64,000 bases of DNA, taken from contig NZ_SMSJ01000026.1 in NCBI RefSeq assembly GCF_004355005.1, forward strand, positions 1-64,000, in the 5' to 3' direction. The translations under genes were made by a program, and so were the position numbers. Source of the stretch: Dankookia rubra. Its GTDB lineage: Bacteria > Pseudomonadota > Alphaproteobacteria > Acetobacterales > Acetobacteraceae. The notes under the pieces are model-generated. The model was not told where the DNA came from. It worked only from the letters and a program-made list of their open reading frames with translations, and searched no databases. This document shows positions 35,215-45,176 of the stretch, piece by piece (positions within the stretch are counted from its first letter, which is position 1; every line of letters starts with the position of its first letter).

Positions 35215-36171
35215 CTACTCCGCGGTCGCGCCGCTTTCCTGCACCACCCGCGCCCAGAGCGCGATCTCGGCCTCGAGGAACCTCGCATAGTCCTCGGCCG
35301 TGCCGCCGGTGGCCCAGGCGCCCATCCCGGCCAGCCGCGCCGTCACCTCCTCGTCCCGCAGCGCCGCGTTCACCGCGGCATTCAGCCGGGCGATCGCGGC
35401 CGGCGGGGTCTTCGCCGGCGCCAGGATGCCCTGCCAGATCCCGGTGTCGCTGCCCGGCGGCATCAGCCCGCCCTCGGCCATGGTCGGCACCTCCGGCAGT
35501 TGCGCCGCGCGCTTCAGCGTGGAGACGGCGATCGGCCGCACCAGCCCGTCGCGGGCCAGCGGCAGGGCGGTGTTGAAGGCGTCCGACATGAACTGCACGT
35601 TGCCCGAGGCGGTGTCGGTCAGCGCCGCGGCGGTGCCGCGATAGGGCACGTGCACCGCCTCCGCCCCGATATGCCGCATCACCATGAAGGCCTGCAGGTG
35701 GGAGACGTTGCCGACCCCGCCGGAGCCGTAGCTGATCCTGCCCGAATTCGCCCGCGCCCAGGCGATGAACTCGGCCGGGGTCCGCACCGGCAGGCCCGGG
35801 TTCACCACAAGCAGGGACGGCGCGGAGGCGGTGAGCGCCACCGGCGCCAGGTCGCGCCGCACGTCGTAGCCGAGCTTGCGGTAGAGCGCCCGGCTGATGG
35901 CGATGGAGGAGGTGTTGTAGAGCAGCACGCTGCCATCGGCGTCGGACTTCGCCACCGCGTCGGCGGCGATGTTGCCGTTGGCGCCGCCGCGGTTCTCGAT
36001 CACCACGACCTGGCCGAGGGCGCGGCCCATCTTCTCCCCCACCAGGCGGCCGATGACGTCGGTCGGCCCGCCGGCGGGGAAGGCGATGACCAGGCGGATC
36101 GGCCGGGCGTCCTGGGCGCGCGCCAGGCCGGGGACGGCGAGCGCCGCGCCGAGCAGCATCCGGCGGCGCAT
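35215..36171 (-). CDS. Bug-family TTT substrate-binding protein
   Basis: A 318-residue Bug/TctC receptor. RRRMLLGAALAVPGLARAQ is the export signal, then ARPIRLVIAFPAGGPTD, NRGGANGN and HVPYRGTAAAL. Its ATG shares its A with the TGA of the hot-dog-fold gene upstream (TGATG), so translation is coupled. This pairing of a Bug with a presumed CoA-thioester enzyme repeats the pattern of the first catabolic region. No TctA or TctB gene is near. Confidence 0.88.
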   Translation of the reverse strand: MRRRMLLGAALAVPGLARAQDARPIRLVIAFPAGGPTDVIGRLVGEKMGRALGQVVVIENRGGANGNIAADAVAKSDADGSVLLYNTSSIAISRALYRKLGYDVRRDLAPVALTASAPSLLVVNPGLPVRTPAEFIAWARANSGRISYGSGGVGNVSHLQAFMVMRHIGAEAVHVPYRGTAAALTDTASGNVQFMSDAFNTALPLARDGLVRPIAVSTLKRAAQLPEVPTMAEGGLMPPGSDTGIWQGILAPAKTPPAAIARLNAAVNAALRDEEVTARLAGMGAWATGGTAEDYARFLEAEIALWARVVQESGATAE

Positions 36172-36629
36172 CAGGGCCGGCCCGCCAGCAGGCGCTTCAC
36201 CGTGTAGTCCATCACCGTTTCTCCCCTTTGATTGGTCACCGTGATCTCGCTGGTCACCACGGCGCGGTTGCCGGCCGAGGTCGGGCGGATGCCGGTCACC
36301 GCCAGCTCGGCGCCGATCGTGTCGCCGACCCGGACCGGGGCGCGGGCGCGGATGTGCGTTTCCAGCAGGGCGAGGCCGGTGCCATGCGCCATGCCGGCCA
36401 GGACGATGCCCTCGATCAGCGCATGGGTCAGCGCCGCCGGCACCGGCCGCGGCCCCAGCGCGCCATCCAGCGTCGCATCGACGAAGAGCGGCTCCTGCAT
36501 GCCGGTGACGGCGACGAAGCCGACCAGGTCGGCCTCCGCCACGGTGCGGCGGAAGGTCCGGAAGCGCTGGCCTTCCGCCAGGTCCTGCCAGTGGAAGCCC
36601 TGGCCGAGCAGGGGCGGCGTCGCGTTCAT
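36171..36629 (-). CDS. Hot-dog-fold (MaoC-like) dehydratase/thioesterase
   Basis: A 152-residue single hot-dog domain protein. Family features are the N-terminal DLAEGQRFRTFRRTVAEADL, VDATLDGALGPRPVPAALTHALIEGIV around the central helix, and RAPVRVGDTIGAELAVTGIR. The classical D-x-H hydratase pair is not clearly present, so it may be a thioesterase-like or non-classical MaoC protein. GGGGAG upstream supports ATG 36629. It is the promoter-proximal partner of the coupled Bug gene. Confidence 0.72.
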   Translation of the reverse strand: MNATPPLLGQGFHWQDLAEGQRFRTFRRTVAEADLVGFVAVTGMQEPLFVDATLDGALGPRPVPAALTHALIEGIVLAGMAHGTGLALLETHIRARAPVRVGDTIGAELAVTGIRPTSAGNRAVVTSEITVTNQRGETVMDYTVKRLLAGRP

Positions 36630-36727
36630 GCCGGCAGGCTCCCCGGCCGGCGTTGCGCTGTCAATGCGATCCGGTACCGGCTGCCCGCGCCGGGCTCGAC
36701 GGCCGGCGCCGCCACACGGCGACGCCG

Positions 36728-37078
36728 ATGCCCGATGCCGCCATCCTCGCGGGCGGGCTTGCCGCGCCATGCTCGACCGCCAGCGTCGTGCCGCAGGCCC
36801 GGACGGTGATCCGCAGGGGCGACACCGCATCCATCTCCCGCCGGGCGGATGTCATGGCGGTGACCGGGTTCCCGCTCCGGCTGGCCCGTGGGCTGCTGCT
36901 CCGGCATTGGCCGCCGATGATCACCAACGGCGCTTGCCTGCTGCTCCCGGCCTCCATCCTGCTGAGGAAGGTGCTGCCGCGGCGCCAGAAGGAACAGGGG
37001 GCGGAGGCGCCGGACCCGGCGGCGGGCCGACCCCGGCGGCTTGACGCGGTGCCGCTGGCGCCGCCCTATCGGCCGCGC
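36728..37078 (+). pseudogene. Degenerate SemiSWEET sugar-transporter sequence, open in frame into the MFS gene
   Basis: From ATG 36728 about 90 residues align by eye with SemiSWEET (MtN3-like) proteins: AAPCSTASVVPQARTVIRRGDTAS with the PQ motif, VMAVTGFPLRLARGLLLRHWP, and ITNGACLLLPASILLRKVLP with the conserved Asn. Several membrane positions are Arg where the family has Trp, Leu or Tyr (LRLARG versus LWLAYG; ISRRAD versus ISLRMY), which should disrupt the second helix. There is no stop before the transporter start at 37079, so a fused product of 503 residues is formally possible. I favour a decaying gene. Confidence 0.55.
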
Positions 37079-38239
37079 ATGCCCCGCGCCATCCCCATCG
37101 CCCTCTTTGCCCTGGCCGGCTTCACCACCGGCGCCGGGATGCGGATGCTCGATCCGCTGCTGCCGCTGATCGCCGCCGATCTCGGCGTGCGGGTGGCGCA
37201 GGCGACCATGCTCGTCGCCGCCTTCGTGCTGCCCTATGGGCTGGTGCAGCTGGTCGCCGGGCCGCTCGGCGACCGGCTGGGCAAGGTGCGGATCGCGGTC
37301 TTCGCGGTGCTGCTCTTCGGGCTCGGGCTGGTCGCCAGCTACTTCACCGCGCGCTTCGGCGCGCTGGTCGGGCTGCGCGCCTGGTGCGGGGTCTTCGCCG
37401 GCGCGGTCATCCCGCTGCTGATGGCGCACGTCGCCGACAGCGTCCCCTATGCCGAGCGCCAGGTGACGATCAGCCGCTTCCTGACCGGCATGGTCATGGC
37501 GCAGCTGCTGGCCGGGCCGGTCTCCGGCGTGCTGGCGGAGTTCGCGGGGTGGCGGGTGCCCTTCCTGGTGCTCGGCCTGCTGGCGCTCGGCGTCGGCGGG
37601 CTGCTCGGCCGGCGGCTCGGCGCGGCGCTGTGGCGGGGCGACGCGGGCGCGGCGGGCGGGCGCGGGATGGCGGCCTATCTCGACCTGCTGCGCAAGCCCT
37701 CGGGCCGTTGGCTGATGGCGGTCGCCTTCCTCGACGGCTTCCTGCTCTTCGGCGGCGCCTTCCCCTTCACCGGGTCCTTCCTGATCGAGGTCTTCGGCCG
37801 CAACGCCGCCGAGGCCGGGCTGATCGTCGCCGGCTTCGGGATCGGCGCCTTCGCCTATACCCGCGGCGCCCGGCCGCTGTTGAAGCGGTTCGGCGAGGCG
37901 GGGCTGCTGACGGTCGGCGGCATCGGCCTGGCGCTGCTGCTGGCGGGGCTGGCGCTGGCGCCGTCCTGGCCGGTGGTCGCGCTGGTGCAGGTGGCGCTCG
38001 GCCTTGCCTTCTACATGTTCCACGGCGTGCTGCAGACCATGTCGACCGAGGCCCTGCCGGAAGCGCGCGGCACCGCGGTGGGGGCCTTCGCGCTGGCCCT
38101 GTTCCTCGGCCAGAGCGGCGGGTCGCTCGCCTTCGGGCTCGGGCTCACCGTTATCGGCTATCGCGGCGCCTTCCTGGCGGCGGCGGCCGGGGTGCTGGCC
38201 CTGGCGCTTTGGACGCGGCGCGGGGCGAGGGTAGGCTGA
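37079..38239 (+). CDS. MFS transporter
   Basis: A 386-residue major facilitator with about 12 hydrophobic segments. The N-terminal helix is IPIALFALAGFTTGAGMRML, and the inter-helix 2-3 motif is GPLGDRLGKVRIAV (motif A-like GxLxDRxGR/K). The C-terminal half begins with DLLRKPSGRWLMAVAFLDGF. This layout is typical of drug/proton antiporter-type exporters; the substrate is unknown. No ribosome binding site precedes ATG 37079, and the frame is open upstream through a degenerate SemiSWEET sequence, so the true start is uncertain. Confidence 0.83.
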   Translation: MPRAIPIALFALAGFTTGAGMRMLDPLLPLIAADLGVRVAQATMLVAAFVLPYGLVQLVAGPLGDRLGKVRIAVFAVLLFGLGLVASYFTARFGALVGLRAWCGVFAGAVIPLLMAHVADSVPYAERQVTISRFLTGMVMAQLLAGPVSGVLAEFAGWRVPFLVLGLLALGVGGLLGRRLGAALWRGDAGAAGGRGMAAYLDLLRKPSGRWLMAVAFLDGFLLFGGAFPFTGSFLIEVFGRNAAEAGLIVAGFGIGAFAYTRGARPLLKRFGEAGLLTVGGIGLALLLAGLALAPSWPVVALVQVALGLAFYMFHGVLQTMSTEALPEARGTAVGAFALALFLGQSGGSLAFGLGLTVIGYRGAFLAAAAGVLALALWTRRGARVG

Positions 38240-38265
38240 CCGCCCAAGCCTGGGAGGCCCTGTCC

Positions 38266-38715
38266 ATGGATGCCATGTATCTTGAGGATTTCGCCGCGGG
38301 GCAGGTCTTCGGCTCCCCCACCTATGCGGTGACCGAGGCCGAGATCCTGGCCTATGCCCGGCAGTACGACCCGCAGCCCTTCCACCTCGATGCCGAGGCG
38401 GCCAAGGCGACGCTGTTCGGCGGCCTGGCGGCCAGCGGCTGGCACACCGCGGCGATGACCATGCGGCTGATCGTCGACAGCGACTTCCGCCCGGCCTGGG
38501 GGGTGATCGGCGGGCGGATGGAAAGCGTCGAGTGGCCGCGCCCGGTGCGGCCGGGCGACGTGCTGCGGGTGGAGAGCGAGGTTCTGGAGGTGAAGCCGAG
38601 CCGCAGCAAGCCGGAACAGGGGATGCTGCGGGTCCGCTGCACGACACTGAACCAACAGGGCCAGCCGGTGCAGGTGATCGTGCCCAACATCATCGTGCCG
38701 CGCCGGGCGGGGTAG
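38266..38715 (+). CDS. MaoC family (R)-specific enoyl-CoA hydratase-like protein
   Basis: A 149-residue MaoC hot-dog protein. The hydratase motif YDPQPFHLDAEAAKATLFGGLAASGWHT contains the catalytic aspartate and histidine (D-x4-H), and EWPRPVRPGDVLRVESEVLEV and LNQQGQPV are typical second-half segments. It hydrates enoyl-CoA substrates or acts as a mesaconyl-like hydratase. ATG 38266 is preceded by GGGAGG. It follows the MFS gene by 26 nt and may share its transcript. Confidence 0.85.
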   Translation: MDAMYLEDFAAGQVFGSPTYAVTEAEILAYARQYDPQPFHLDAEAAKATLFGGLAASGWHTAAMTMRLIVDSDFRPAWGVIGGRMESVEWPRPVRPGDVLRVESEVLEVKPSRSKPEQGMLRVRCTTLNQQGQPVQVIVPNIIVPRRAG

Positions 38716-38778
38716 CGTTCTCACCGGTCGGCATGCGCGGGCCGGGCCCCGCGCGGACCGGAGGCCAGGAGTGCAAGC

Positions 38779-40269
38779 ATGCGGCTTCCTCGCGTTTCCA
38801 CGGCCGCAGGCCGGCGGCTTGCAGGCCTTGCCGCGCGTGACCGCGACATCCTGCTTTCGGGACTCTGCCTGGCGGCCTGGGCCGCGCTTGCCGGCCACAT
38901 GCTGGCGAAGCTGCCGGTCTCGGCGGTCATGACCGATACCGACATCGATACCTACGCCTACATCGCCCTCGCCGCCTACCGGCCGCCGCTCTATGGCTGG
39001 GTCGTCAACGCATACCGCGAGGTCACCGGCAGCTTCGATTTCCTGCCCACCGTGCAATACCTGATCTTCGCCGGCGGCCTGCTGGTCTTTGCGCTCGAGC
39101 TCGGGCGGCTGCTGGACAGCATCCTGGCTGCCGTGATCGTCCTGCCGCTCGCGCATCTGCATCCTGGAATCCACGACGCACCGGGTTGGATGATGACCGA
39201 GAGCGTCTACCTGGGATTTCTGCTCCTCGGGCTTGGCCTGCAATTCCGCCATGCCCGGTCCGGCGACAGGGCCAGCCTGCTGGTCGCCGCGGCCTGCTTC
39301 GCCCTGATGACGATCACCCGGAGCACCGGCGCGGCCTTCCTGGCCTTGCCCCTCCTGACCGCGCTGCTCGACCCGCGATGCCGCCTGGCCGCCGCCGCCG
39401 GGCAGGCCGGGCGGGCGATGCTGGTGATCGCGCTCGTGCTCGGCCTGGCCATGGCCTGGAACCTGACGCGGCATGGCCGCTTCGAGATCGGGTCCCTGGC
39501 CGGCGTCTCCCTGCTCTCGAAGGCGCTGCTCCTGCTGGAGCCGGCGGACGCCGCGGACATGCCGCCGCCCGTCGCGGCCACCATTCCGGCTGCCGTGGAG
39601 GCCCGGCAGCTCATCGGCGCGCAACCCGATCTCGCCGCGCGCATCCGGGCCCAGTTCCAGGCCGGATCCGCGGATCTGCGTTGGGCGACCTTCGTCCCGG
39701 CAGCGGAGGCCGGCTGGCCGGCATGGGCCGCTGCCGACTGGCGGGAGCGCGATCAGCTCGTGCGCCCGCTCGCTTTCGCCCTGATCCTCCGGCACCCGTC
39801 GGGCTTCTTGCGGCTATGGGCGAATGACTGGCTGGGCCTGGTCCTGCAGCCGGCCTACTGGCCTGCCTGGGCTACCGGGGAAGCCGCCGACAAGCGCGCA
39901 TTCCGGGCTTGCCTGCTGCAGGCCAATTGCTGGGGCCTGGATCGCTACGACCTTCCGGTGCATGGGCTCGTGGCGATGCTGTTGGCATCGATCCTCGGGA
40001 CCCTGGCGGCGCTGCTCGTCCTGCTGGGCGCCGCGTGGCGCGTGCTGCGGCGCCGCGCGGCCGCCGATACCGTGGTCTTCTGGGCGGTCGCCCTGGTGCT
40101 GCATGCCAGCCTCCTGGTGACCGCGTTCTTCGAGGCGGGCCATGTCCGCTTCACGGTGGCGTTCCACATCCTCGACCTCGCGCTGCTGTCCTGGCTGGCC
40201 ACGGGGTTCGCGCGGAGGCTTGCTCCCCGTCCGGTCACCGACGGCAAGCGGCCATGGGCCCGGTCCTGA
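38779..40269 (+). CDS. Polytopic membrane protein, GT-C glycosyltransferase-like
   Basis: A 496-residue protein with about 8-10 hydrophobic segments. The first external loop holds [22 protein letters not shown], resembling the acidic loop and RPP(L/F)Y motif of lipid-phosphosugar-dependent mannosyl/arabinosyl transferases such as ArnT and PMT proteins. A large soluble loop (about residues 250-330) lies between membrane segments. It may transfer a sugar from a polyprenyl carrier outside the inner membrane. No sugar-lipid synthesis genes are adjacent. The start at 38779 follows GGAGGCCAGGA. Confidence 0.68.
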   Translation: MRLPRVSTAAGRRLAGLAARDRDILLSGLCLAAWAALAGHMLAKLPVSAVMTDTDIDTYAYIALAAYRPPLYGWVVNAYREVTGSFDFLPTVQYLIFAGGLLVFALELGRLLDSILAAVIVLPLAHLHPGIHDAPGWMMTESVYLGFLLLGLGLQFRHARSGDRASLLVAAACFALMTITRSTGAAFLALPLLTALLDPRCRLAAAAGQAGRAMLVIALVLGLAMAWNLTRHGRFEIGSLAGVSLLSKALLLLEPADAADMPPPVAATIPAAVEARQLIGAQPDLAARIRAQFQAGSADLRWATFVPAAEAGWPAWAAADWRERDQLVRPLAFALILRHPSGFLRLWANDWLGLVLQPAYWPAWATGEAADKRAFRACLLQANCWGLDRYDLPVHGLVAMLLASILGTLAALLVLLGAAWRVLRRRAAADTVVFWAVALVLHASLLVTAFFEAGHVRFTVAFHILDLALLSWLATGFARRLAPRPVTDGKRPWARS

Positions 40270-40470
40270 CCGGGCACGGCTCGCCGGGGAAGGCCCCTGC
40301 CGGGATGCGGCGCCCTGCGGAGGCGGCCGGATCACGGGGCGTCCCGGGCTGCGGCCGCGTGCCTCGAGGCATGGCGAGGCCGCCCGGCCCCGCCCGCGGC
40401 CCCAGGGCGGCGGGCAGCCCGGTCGCGGCCGCAGGCCGGGCGATGCCGAGGGGCCTGGCCGCAGCCGGCC

Positions 40471-41040
40471 TCAGGTCCTTGACAGGTCCTCCGCCGGCTT
40501 CCGCGCCGGCGGCCCGACCAGCCGCCGCACCGCCGCCAGCATCTGCGGCGTGTCCCAGGCCGCCGCGCCTTCCAGCCGCGCCATCTCCCGCCCCTGCCGG
40601 TCCACCACCACCGTGGTCGGCAGGCCGCGCACCCCCATGGCCCGCCCGGCCGCGCCGCGCGGGTCGAGCCAGAGGCCGAGCCGGGTGATCTTCTTGTCCT
40701 TCAGGAAAAGCTCCACCACCGCGCGGCCACCGCGGTCCGAGGACAAGGCCAGCACCTGGATCCCGTCCCCCAGCAGCGCCGCCTGGGCGCGGTCCAGCGC
40801 CGGCATCTCCTCGACGCAGGGGCCGCACCAGGTGGCCCAGAGATTGATCAGCAGCCCGGTCCCGGCGAAGTCGGCAACGCGGCGCTCCTGCTCCTCGGCA
40901 TCGGTGAAGCTGAACTCGGGCAGCGGCCTCGGCCCGTCCTCCCGCAACTGGCCGAAGGGGCCCGCGGCCCGGGCTTTGCGCCGGGGTAGGGCGGCGGCTA
41001 GGGTTCCGGCCGCCGCCAGCAGCAGCCCCCGCCGGGGCAT
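40471..41040 (-). CDS. tlpA: TlpA-family thioredoxin-like protein
   Basis: A 189-residue membrane-anchored or periplasmic thiol-disulfide oxidoreductase. An N-terminal [23 protein letters not shown] segment is a signal or anchor. The redox site is [13 protein letters not shown] (CxxC), with the cis-Pro loop [12 protein letters not shown]. Such proteins reduce cytochrome oxidase or other envelope proteins. ATG 41040 leaves 25 nt to the divergent argH start; ATG 41064 is in frame and would leave one. The pairing with divergent argH is, to my knowledge, frequent in alphaproteobacteria. Confidence 0.85.
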   Translation of the reverse strand: MPRRGLLLAAAGTLAAALPRRKARAAGPFGQLREDGPRPLPEFSFTDAEEQERRVADFAGTGLLINLWATWCGPCVEEMPALDRAQAALLGDGIQVLALSSDRGGRAVVELFLKDKKITRLGLWLDPRGAAGRAMGVRGLPTTVVVDRQGREMARLEGAAAWDTPQMLAAVRRLVGPPARKPAEDLSRT

Positions 41041-41065
41041 CGAAAGACCGGAAAGTACCGCCATC

Positions 41066-42448
41066 GTGTCCAGTAACTCCCAATGGGGTGGCCGCTTCGC
41101 CGCCGGGCCGTCCGCGATCATGCAGGCGATCAACGCCTCGATCGGCTTCGACCGCAAGATGTGGCGGCAGGACATCGCCGGCAGCCTCGCCCATGCCGCC
41201 ATGCTGGCGCATGTGGGGATCATCTCCGCCGCTGACGAGGCCGCCATCCGCGACGGCCTCGGCGCCATCGCCGCGCGGATCGAGGCCGGGGACTTCGCCT
41301 GGGACGAGGGCCTCGAGGACATCCACATGAACATCGAGGCCCGTCTGACCCAGGCGATCGGGGAAGCGGGCAAGCGGCTGCATACCGGGCGCAGCCGCAA
41401 CGACCAGGTGGCGCTCGACGTCCGGCTCTGGGTGCGCGACGCGATCGATGGCCTCTCCGGCCAGGTCGAGGACGTGATGCGCGCCCTCGTCGCCCGGGCC
41501 GAGGAGCATGCGGCCACCGTCATGCCCGGCTTCACCCATCTGCAGCCGGCCCAGCCCGTCACCTTCGGCCACCACCTGCTGGCCTATGTCGAGATGCTGT
41601 CGCGCGACCTTTCGCGCCTGCGCGACTGCCGCCGCCGCATGAACGAGAGCCCGCTCGGCGCCGCGGCGCTGGCTGGCACCGGCTTTCCGATCGACCGCCA
41701 CATGACCGCCGCCGCGCTCGGCTTCGACGGCCCGACGCGCAACAGCCTCGACAGCGTGGCGTCGCGCGACTTCGCCGCCGAGTTCCTGTTCGCCTGCGCG
41801 ATGTGCGCCACGCATCTCTCCCGCTTCGCCGAGGAGATCGTGATCTGGACCAACCCGTATTTCGGCTTCGTCAAGCTGTCGGACGCCTTCACCACAGGCA
41901 GCAGCATCATGCCGCAGAAGCGCAACCCGGATGCGGCCGAGCTGGTGCGCGGCAAGACCGGCCGCATCACCGGCGCGCTGGTCGGGCTGCTGACGGTGCT
42001 GAAGGGCCTGGCGCTGACCTATTTCAAGGACATGCAGGAGGACAAGGAGGGCATCTTCGACGCCGCCGAGAACCTCACCCTCTCGCTCGCCGCCATCGCC
42101 GGCATGGTGCGCGACCTGCAGCCGAACGCGGCACGGCTGGAGCAGGCGGCGGGCGCCGGCTTCTCCACCGCGACCGACCTCGCGGACTGGCTGGTGCGCG
42201 AGCTGCGGATGCCCTTCCGCGACGCGCACCACGTGACCGGGCGCCTGGTCGCCAGGGCCGAGGCGAAGGGCTGCGACCTCGCCGGGCTCGGCCTCGCCGA
42301 GATGCAGGCGGAGGAGCCGCGCATCACCGATGCGCTCTACGGCGTGCTGACGGTGCAGGCCTCGGTCGCGTCCCGGCAGTCCTATGGCGGCACCGCGCCG
42401 GCCAATGTCGCGCGCATGGCGGCCGAGTGGCGGGAGCGCCTGGCATGA
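41066..42448 (+). CDS. argH: Argininosuccinate lyase
   Basis: A 460-residue lyase of the fumarase/aspartase superfamily that splits argininosuccinate to arginine and fumarate. Signature segments are WGGRF at the N-terminus, [30 protein letters not shown] and [11 protein letters not shown] (the flexible catalytic serine loop). Start GTG 41066 (reading SSNSQWGG) is the family start; there is no ATG nearby. It overlaps lptM by ATGA. The start lies within 25 nt of the divergent tlpA start, so the two must share a very compact promoter zone. Confidence 0.95.
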   Translation: MSSNSQWGGRFAAGPSAIMQAINASIGFDRKMWRQDIAGSLAHAAMLAHVGIISAADEAAIRDGLGAIAARIEAGDFAWDEGLEDIHMNIEARLTQAIGEAGKRLHTGRSRNDQVALDVRLWVRDAIDGLSGQVEDVMRALVARAEEHAATVMPGFTHLQPAQPVTFGHHLLAYVEMLSRDLSRLRDCRRRMNESPLGAAALAGTGFPIDRHMTAAALGFDGPTRNSLDSVASRDFAAEFLFACAMCATHLSRFAEEIVIWTNPYFGFVKLSDAFTTGSSIMPQKRNPDAAELVRGKTGRITGALVGLLTVLKGLALTYFKDMQEDKEGIFDAAENLTLSLAAIAGMVRDLQPNAARLEQAAGAGFSTATDLADWLVRELRMPFRDAHHVTGRLVARAEAKGCDLAGLGLAEMQAEEPRITDALYGVLTVQASVASRQSYGGTAPANVARMAAEWRERLA

Positions 42449-42654
42449 GCCCCGGCATGTCCCGCACCCTGCTCGCCCTGCTGGCGCTGGCGACGCTCGC
42501 CGCCTGCGGCCGCGCCGGGCCGCCGCGGGTGCCCGGCCCGAAGGAGGAGGTCACCTACCCCCGCGCCTATCCGCGCTACGAGCCATTGCCGAAGCCCGAC
42601 CCGGCGACCCGGACGGCGCCGGCCTCCCAGCCGCAGGGGGCCTGGTTCAGGTAG
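42445..42654 (+). CDS. lptM: LptM-like small lipoprotein
   Basis: A 69-residue lipoprotein with signal sequence [18 protein letters not shown]; the lipobox LAAC is followed by GRAGPP, and the mature part is Pro-rich ([16 protein letters not shown]). It matches the LptM (formerly YifL-like) family, which in Escherichia coli assists LptD disulfide maturation. The start at 42445 overlaps the argH stop; ATG 42457 would give a shorter signal. Position after argH and before lysA is the usual arrangement, but here other genes intervene before lysA. Confidence 0.8.
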   Translation: MSPGMSRTLLALLALATLAACGRAGPPRVPGPKEEVTYPRAYPRYEPLPKPDPATRTAPASQPQGAWFR

Positions 42655-42733
42655 CCCCTTGCCAATCGGTAAGGAATTCGTGCCACCCTGGCGACGATGA
42701 ACGGCGCGAAGCCGTCACGCCGAGGGAGTGCAC

Positions 42734-43714
42734 ATGGCTGGGATATCTGGGTTGACGCGGCGGGCCGCGATCGTGGCGGGCGCCGGGTTGCTGGCGGCGC
42801 CGGCGATCGCGCAGGAGCAATGGCCGAACGGACCGATCCGCTTCGTCGGCATCTTCCCGCCCGGCGGCGGCACCGACATCCTTTCGCGCATCTGGTGCCA
42901 GCGCATGGCCGAGATCACCGGCGAGCAATTCGTCGTCGAGAACCGCAGCGGCTCGGCCGGCAACATCGGCACCGAGGCGATCGCCCGCGCGACGCCGGAC
43001 GGCCGCACCATCGGCCTCGCCTCGGTCGCCTCGCTGGCCATCGCGCCGACGCTCTACAAGCGGCTGGCCTTCGACGTGAACAAGGATTTCACCTATCTCG
43101 GCGGGCTCTGGCAGCTGCCGAACCTGCTGGTGGTGCACCCCTCGGTCCCCGCGCGGACGGTGCCGGAACTGATCGCGCTGGTGAAGGCCGCGCCCGGCAA
43201 GCACTCCTACGCCTCCTCCGGCTCCGGCACGACGGTGCACCTTTCCGGCGCGATGTTCGCCGCCATGGCGGGGCTCGAGATGATCCACGTGCCCTATCGC
43301 GGCGGGGCGCCGGCGCATGTCGACCTGCTCGCCGGCCGCGTCGACATGATCTTCGACAACATCCCCCAGGCCCTGCAGGAGGCGAAGGAGGGCAGGGTGC
43401 GGGCGCTGGCCGTCACCGGGGCGAAGCGCAGCCCGCAGGCGCCCGAGATCCCGGCCATGGCGGAATTCCTGCCGGGCTTCGAGATCACCTCCTGGGGCGG
43501 CGTGCTGGCCCCGGCCGGCCTGCCGCCGGCGATGGCCGCGCGCATCGGCGCGCTGACCCGCCAGGCGCTGCAGAGCCCGGAGGTGGCGGCGCGCTACGCC
43601 GAGAACGGCGCCACCATCTGGCCGATCGACGGGGAGGAGCTGGCGCGGTTCCGCGCCGCGAACGAGCAGGCTTTCGCGCCGGTCATCCGAGCCTCCGGCG
43701 CGCAGGTGGACTGA
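42734..43714 (+). CDS. Bug-family TTT substrate-binding protein
   Basis: A 326-residue Bug/TctC receptor. A signal with TRRAAIVAGAGLLAAPAIAQE is followed by WPNGPIRFVGIFPPGGGTD, VENRSGSAGNIG and HVPYRGGAPAHVDLL. ATG 42734 is preceded by CGAGGGA at good spacing; a GTG six bases upstream is less suited. It is closely similar to the Bug at 45177: both carry the FVVENR-GS-G(N/D)IG segment, NLLVV, RTVPELIAL, and APAGLPPAM. The adjacent hydrolase begins 4 nt after its stop. Confidence 0.9.
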   Translation: MAGISGLTRRAAIVAGAGLLAAPAIAQEQWPNGPIRFVGIFPPGGGTDILSRIWCQRMAEITGEQFVVENRSGSAGNIGTEAIARATPDGRTIGLASVASLAIAPTLYKRLAFDVNKDFTYLGGLWQLPNLLVVHPSVPARTVPELIALVKAAPGKHSYASSGSGTTVHLSGAMFAAMAGLEMIHVPYRGGAPAHVDLLAGRVDMIFDNIPQALQEAKEGRVRALAVTGAKRSPQAPEIPAMAEFLPGFEITSWGGVLAPAGLPPAMAARIGALTRQALQSPEVAARYAENGATIWPIDGEELARFRAANEQAFAPVIRASGAQVD

Positions 43715-43718
43715 GGGC

Positions 43719-44939
43719 ATGGCGGCCCTGTTCCGGGACGCGCTGCACGAGGCCTTCGGCAGCTGGCCGCTCGGCTATGTCCCCTATGGCGGGGCCGATG
43801 TCGGCGAGGTCCGGGCCGTGGCGGAGGCCATCGGCGACGGCGGCGACGACCGCTACCACGCGGCCTGGACCGCCGCGGCCGCGCGGCTGCAGGCCGAGGC
43901 CGACGCGGCGCTGGCGAACGGCCATGCCGGCAGCGCCCGCGAACTCTACCTGCGCGCCAGCGCCTTCCACGCGGCCTCCTATCACCCGCTCTACGGCGCG
44001 CCCGCCGACCCGCGCCTGCTGGACGCCTTCCGCAGGCAGGTCGCCGCCTTCGACCGGGGGCTCGCCCTCGGACCCCATCCGGTCCGGCCGCAGCGCATCC
44101 CCTTCGGCGACCTCGCCCTGCCCGCCTACCTCATCCCCGCGGCGGGGCACGAGGCCGAGGTCCGGCCGCTGGTCATCCTCACCAACGGCTACGACGGCAC
44201 GGTCACCGACATGTACTTCGCCTCCGCCGTCGCGGCGTCCCGGCGCGGCTACCACGCCCTGCTGTTCGACGGGCCGGGCCAGGGCGCGATGCTCTACGAG
44301 CAGGGCGTGCCCCTGCGGCCGGACTGGGAGACGGTGGTGGCCGCCGTGGTGGACTTCGCCCTCGCGCAGCCGCTGGTCGACCTGCGGCGGATCGCGCTGA
44401 GCGGCTGGAGCCTCGGCGGCCACCTCGCGCCGCGCGCCGCCTCGGGCGAGCACCGCATCGCGGCGCTGATCGCCGATCCCGGCACCTGGAGCATCGCGGA
44501 CGGCTTCCGCGCCGCCTTCCGCCGCATGTTCGGCCTGCCGCCCGAGGCGGTGCGGGACCTCGGTGCGCTCGACCAAGCGATCATCGACCGCGCGGATGCC
44601 GCCATCCGGGGCGACCGGGAGCTGAACTGGAAGGTCGTCCAGCGCGGCTTCTGGGTGCATGGCGTCGACACCCTGCGCGACTACCTGGCCTCCGCCGAGC
44701 GCTTCACGATGCAAGGCCGCGCGGCGCTCATCCGCTGCCCGACCCTGATCACCCAGGCGGAGGACGACGCCCTCGCGGCCGGGGCCGGCGCCTTCCTCGA
44801 GGCGCTGCGCTGCCCGAAGACGCTGCTGCGCTTCACCGCGGCGGAGGGCGCGGGCGGCCATTGCGAGATGCAGAACCGCTCGCTGCTCAACCGGCGCGTC
44901 CTGGACTGGCTGGATGAGCAATTCGCGGCGGCCGGATGA
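43719..44939 (+). CDS. Alpha/beta hydrolase (dihydropseudooxynicotine hydrolase/FrsA-like)
   Basis: A 406-residue hydrolase with an N-terminal helical cap of about 130 residues followed by an alpha/beta core. The core begins at RPLVILTNGYDGTVTDMY (oxyanion region), the nucleophile is S231 in LSGWSLGG, the acid is expected in LITQAEDDALAA, and the histidine in GAGGHCEMQNRSL. This cap-plus-core organisation and the GGHC ending match hydrolases that cleave C-C bonds, such as dihydropseudooxynicotine hydrolase. No signal peptide is present. It is sandwiched between two paralogous Bug genes and probably acts on their ligand. Confidence 0.83.
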   Translation: MAALFRDALHEAFGSWPLGYVPYGGADVGEVRAVAEAIGDGGDDRYHAAWTAAAARLQAEADAALANGHAGSARELYLRASAFHAASYHPLYGAPADPRLLDAFRRQVAAFDRGLALGPHPVRPQRIPFGDLALPAYLIPAAGHEAEVRPLVILTNGYDGTVTDMYFASAVAASRRGYHALLFDGPGQGAMLYEQGVPLRPDWETVVAAVVDFALAQPLVDLRRIALSGWSLGGHLAPRAASGEHRIAALIADPGTWSIADGFRAAFRRMFGLPPEAVRDLGALDQAIIDRADAAIRGDRELNWKVVQRGFWVHGVDTLRDYLASAERFTMQGRAALIRCPTLITQAEDDALAAGAGAFLEALRCPKTLLRFTAAEGAGGHCEMQNRSLLNRRVLDWLDEQFAAAG

Positions 44940-45176
44940 CCGGCGCTGCCGCGGCGCAGCGCCGCGGCCGGTGGGGCGTCGCGTCCCGCGGGCGGCGCGC
45001 CCGGCGGCAACCCGCCCCGCCTTCGGGGCCACCCTGCGCACCGTCGCGGGACGCCGGGCGCCCGCCTGTCGCCCCGGCCGGCGGTGCCCGGCCCCGCCGT
45101 GACCATGGCGCCGCGCGACGGGTGGTGGCAGGCTGGCGGCGGCGCCCGGGCACATGGGCGGCCGGGAGGACGACTG

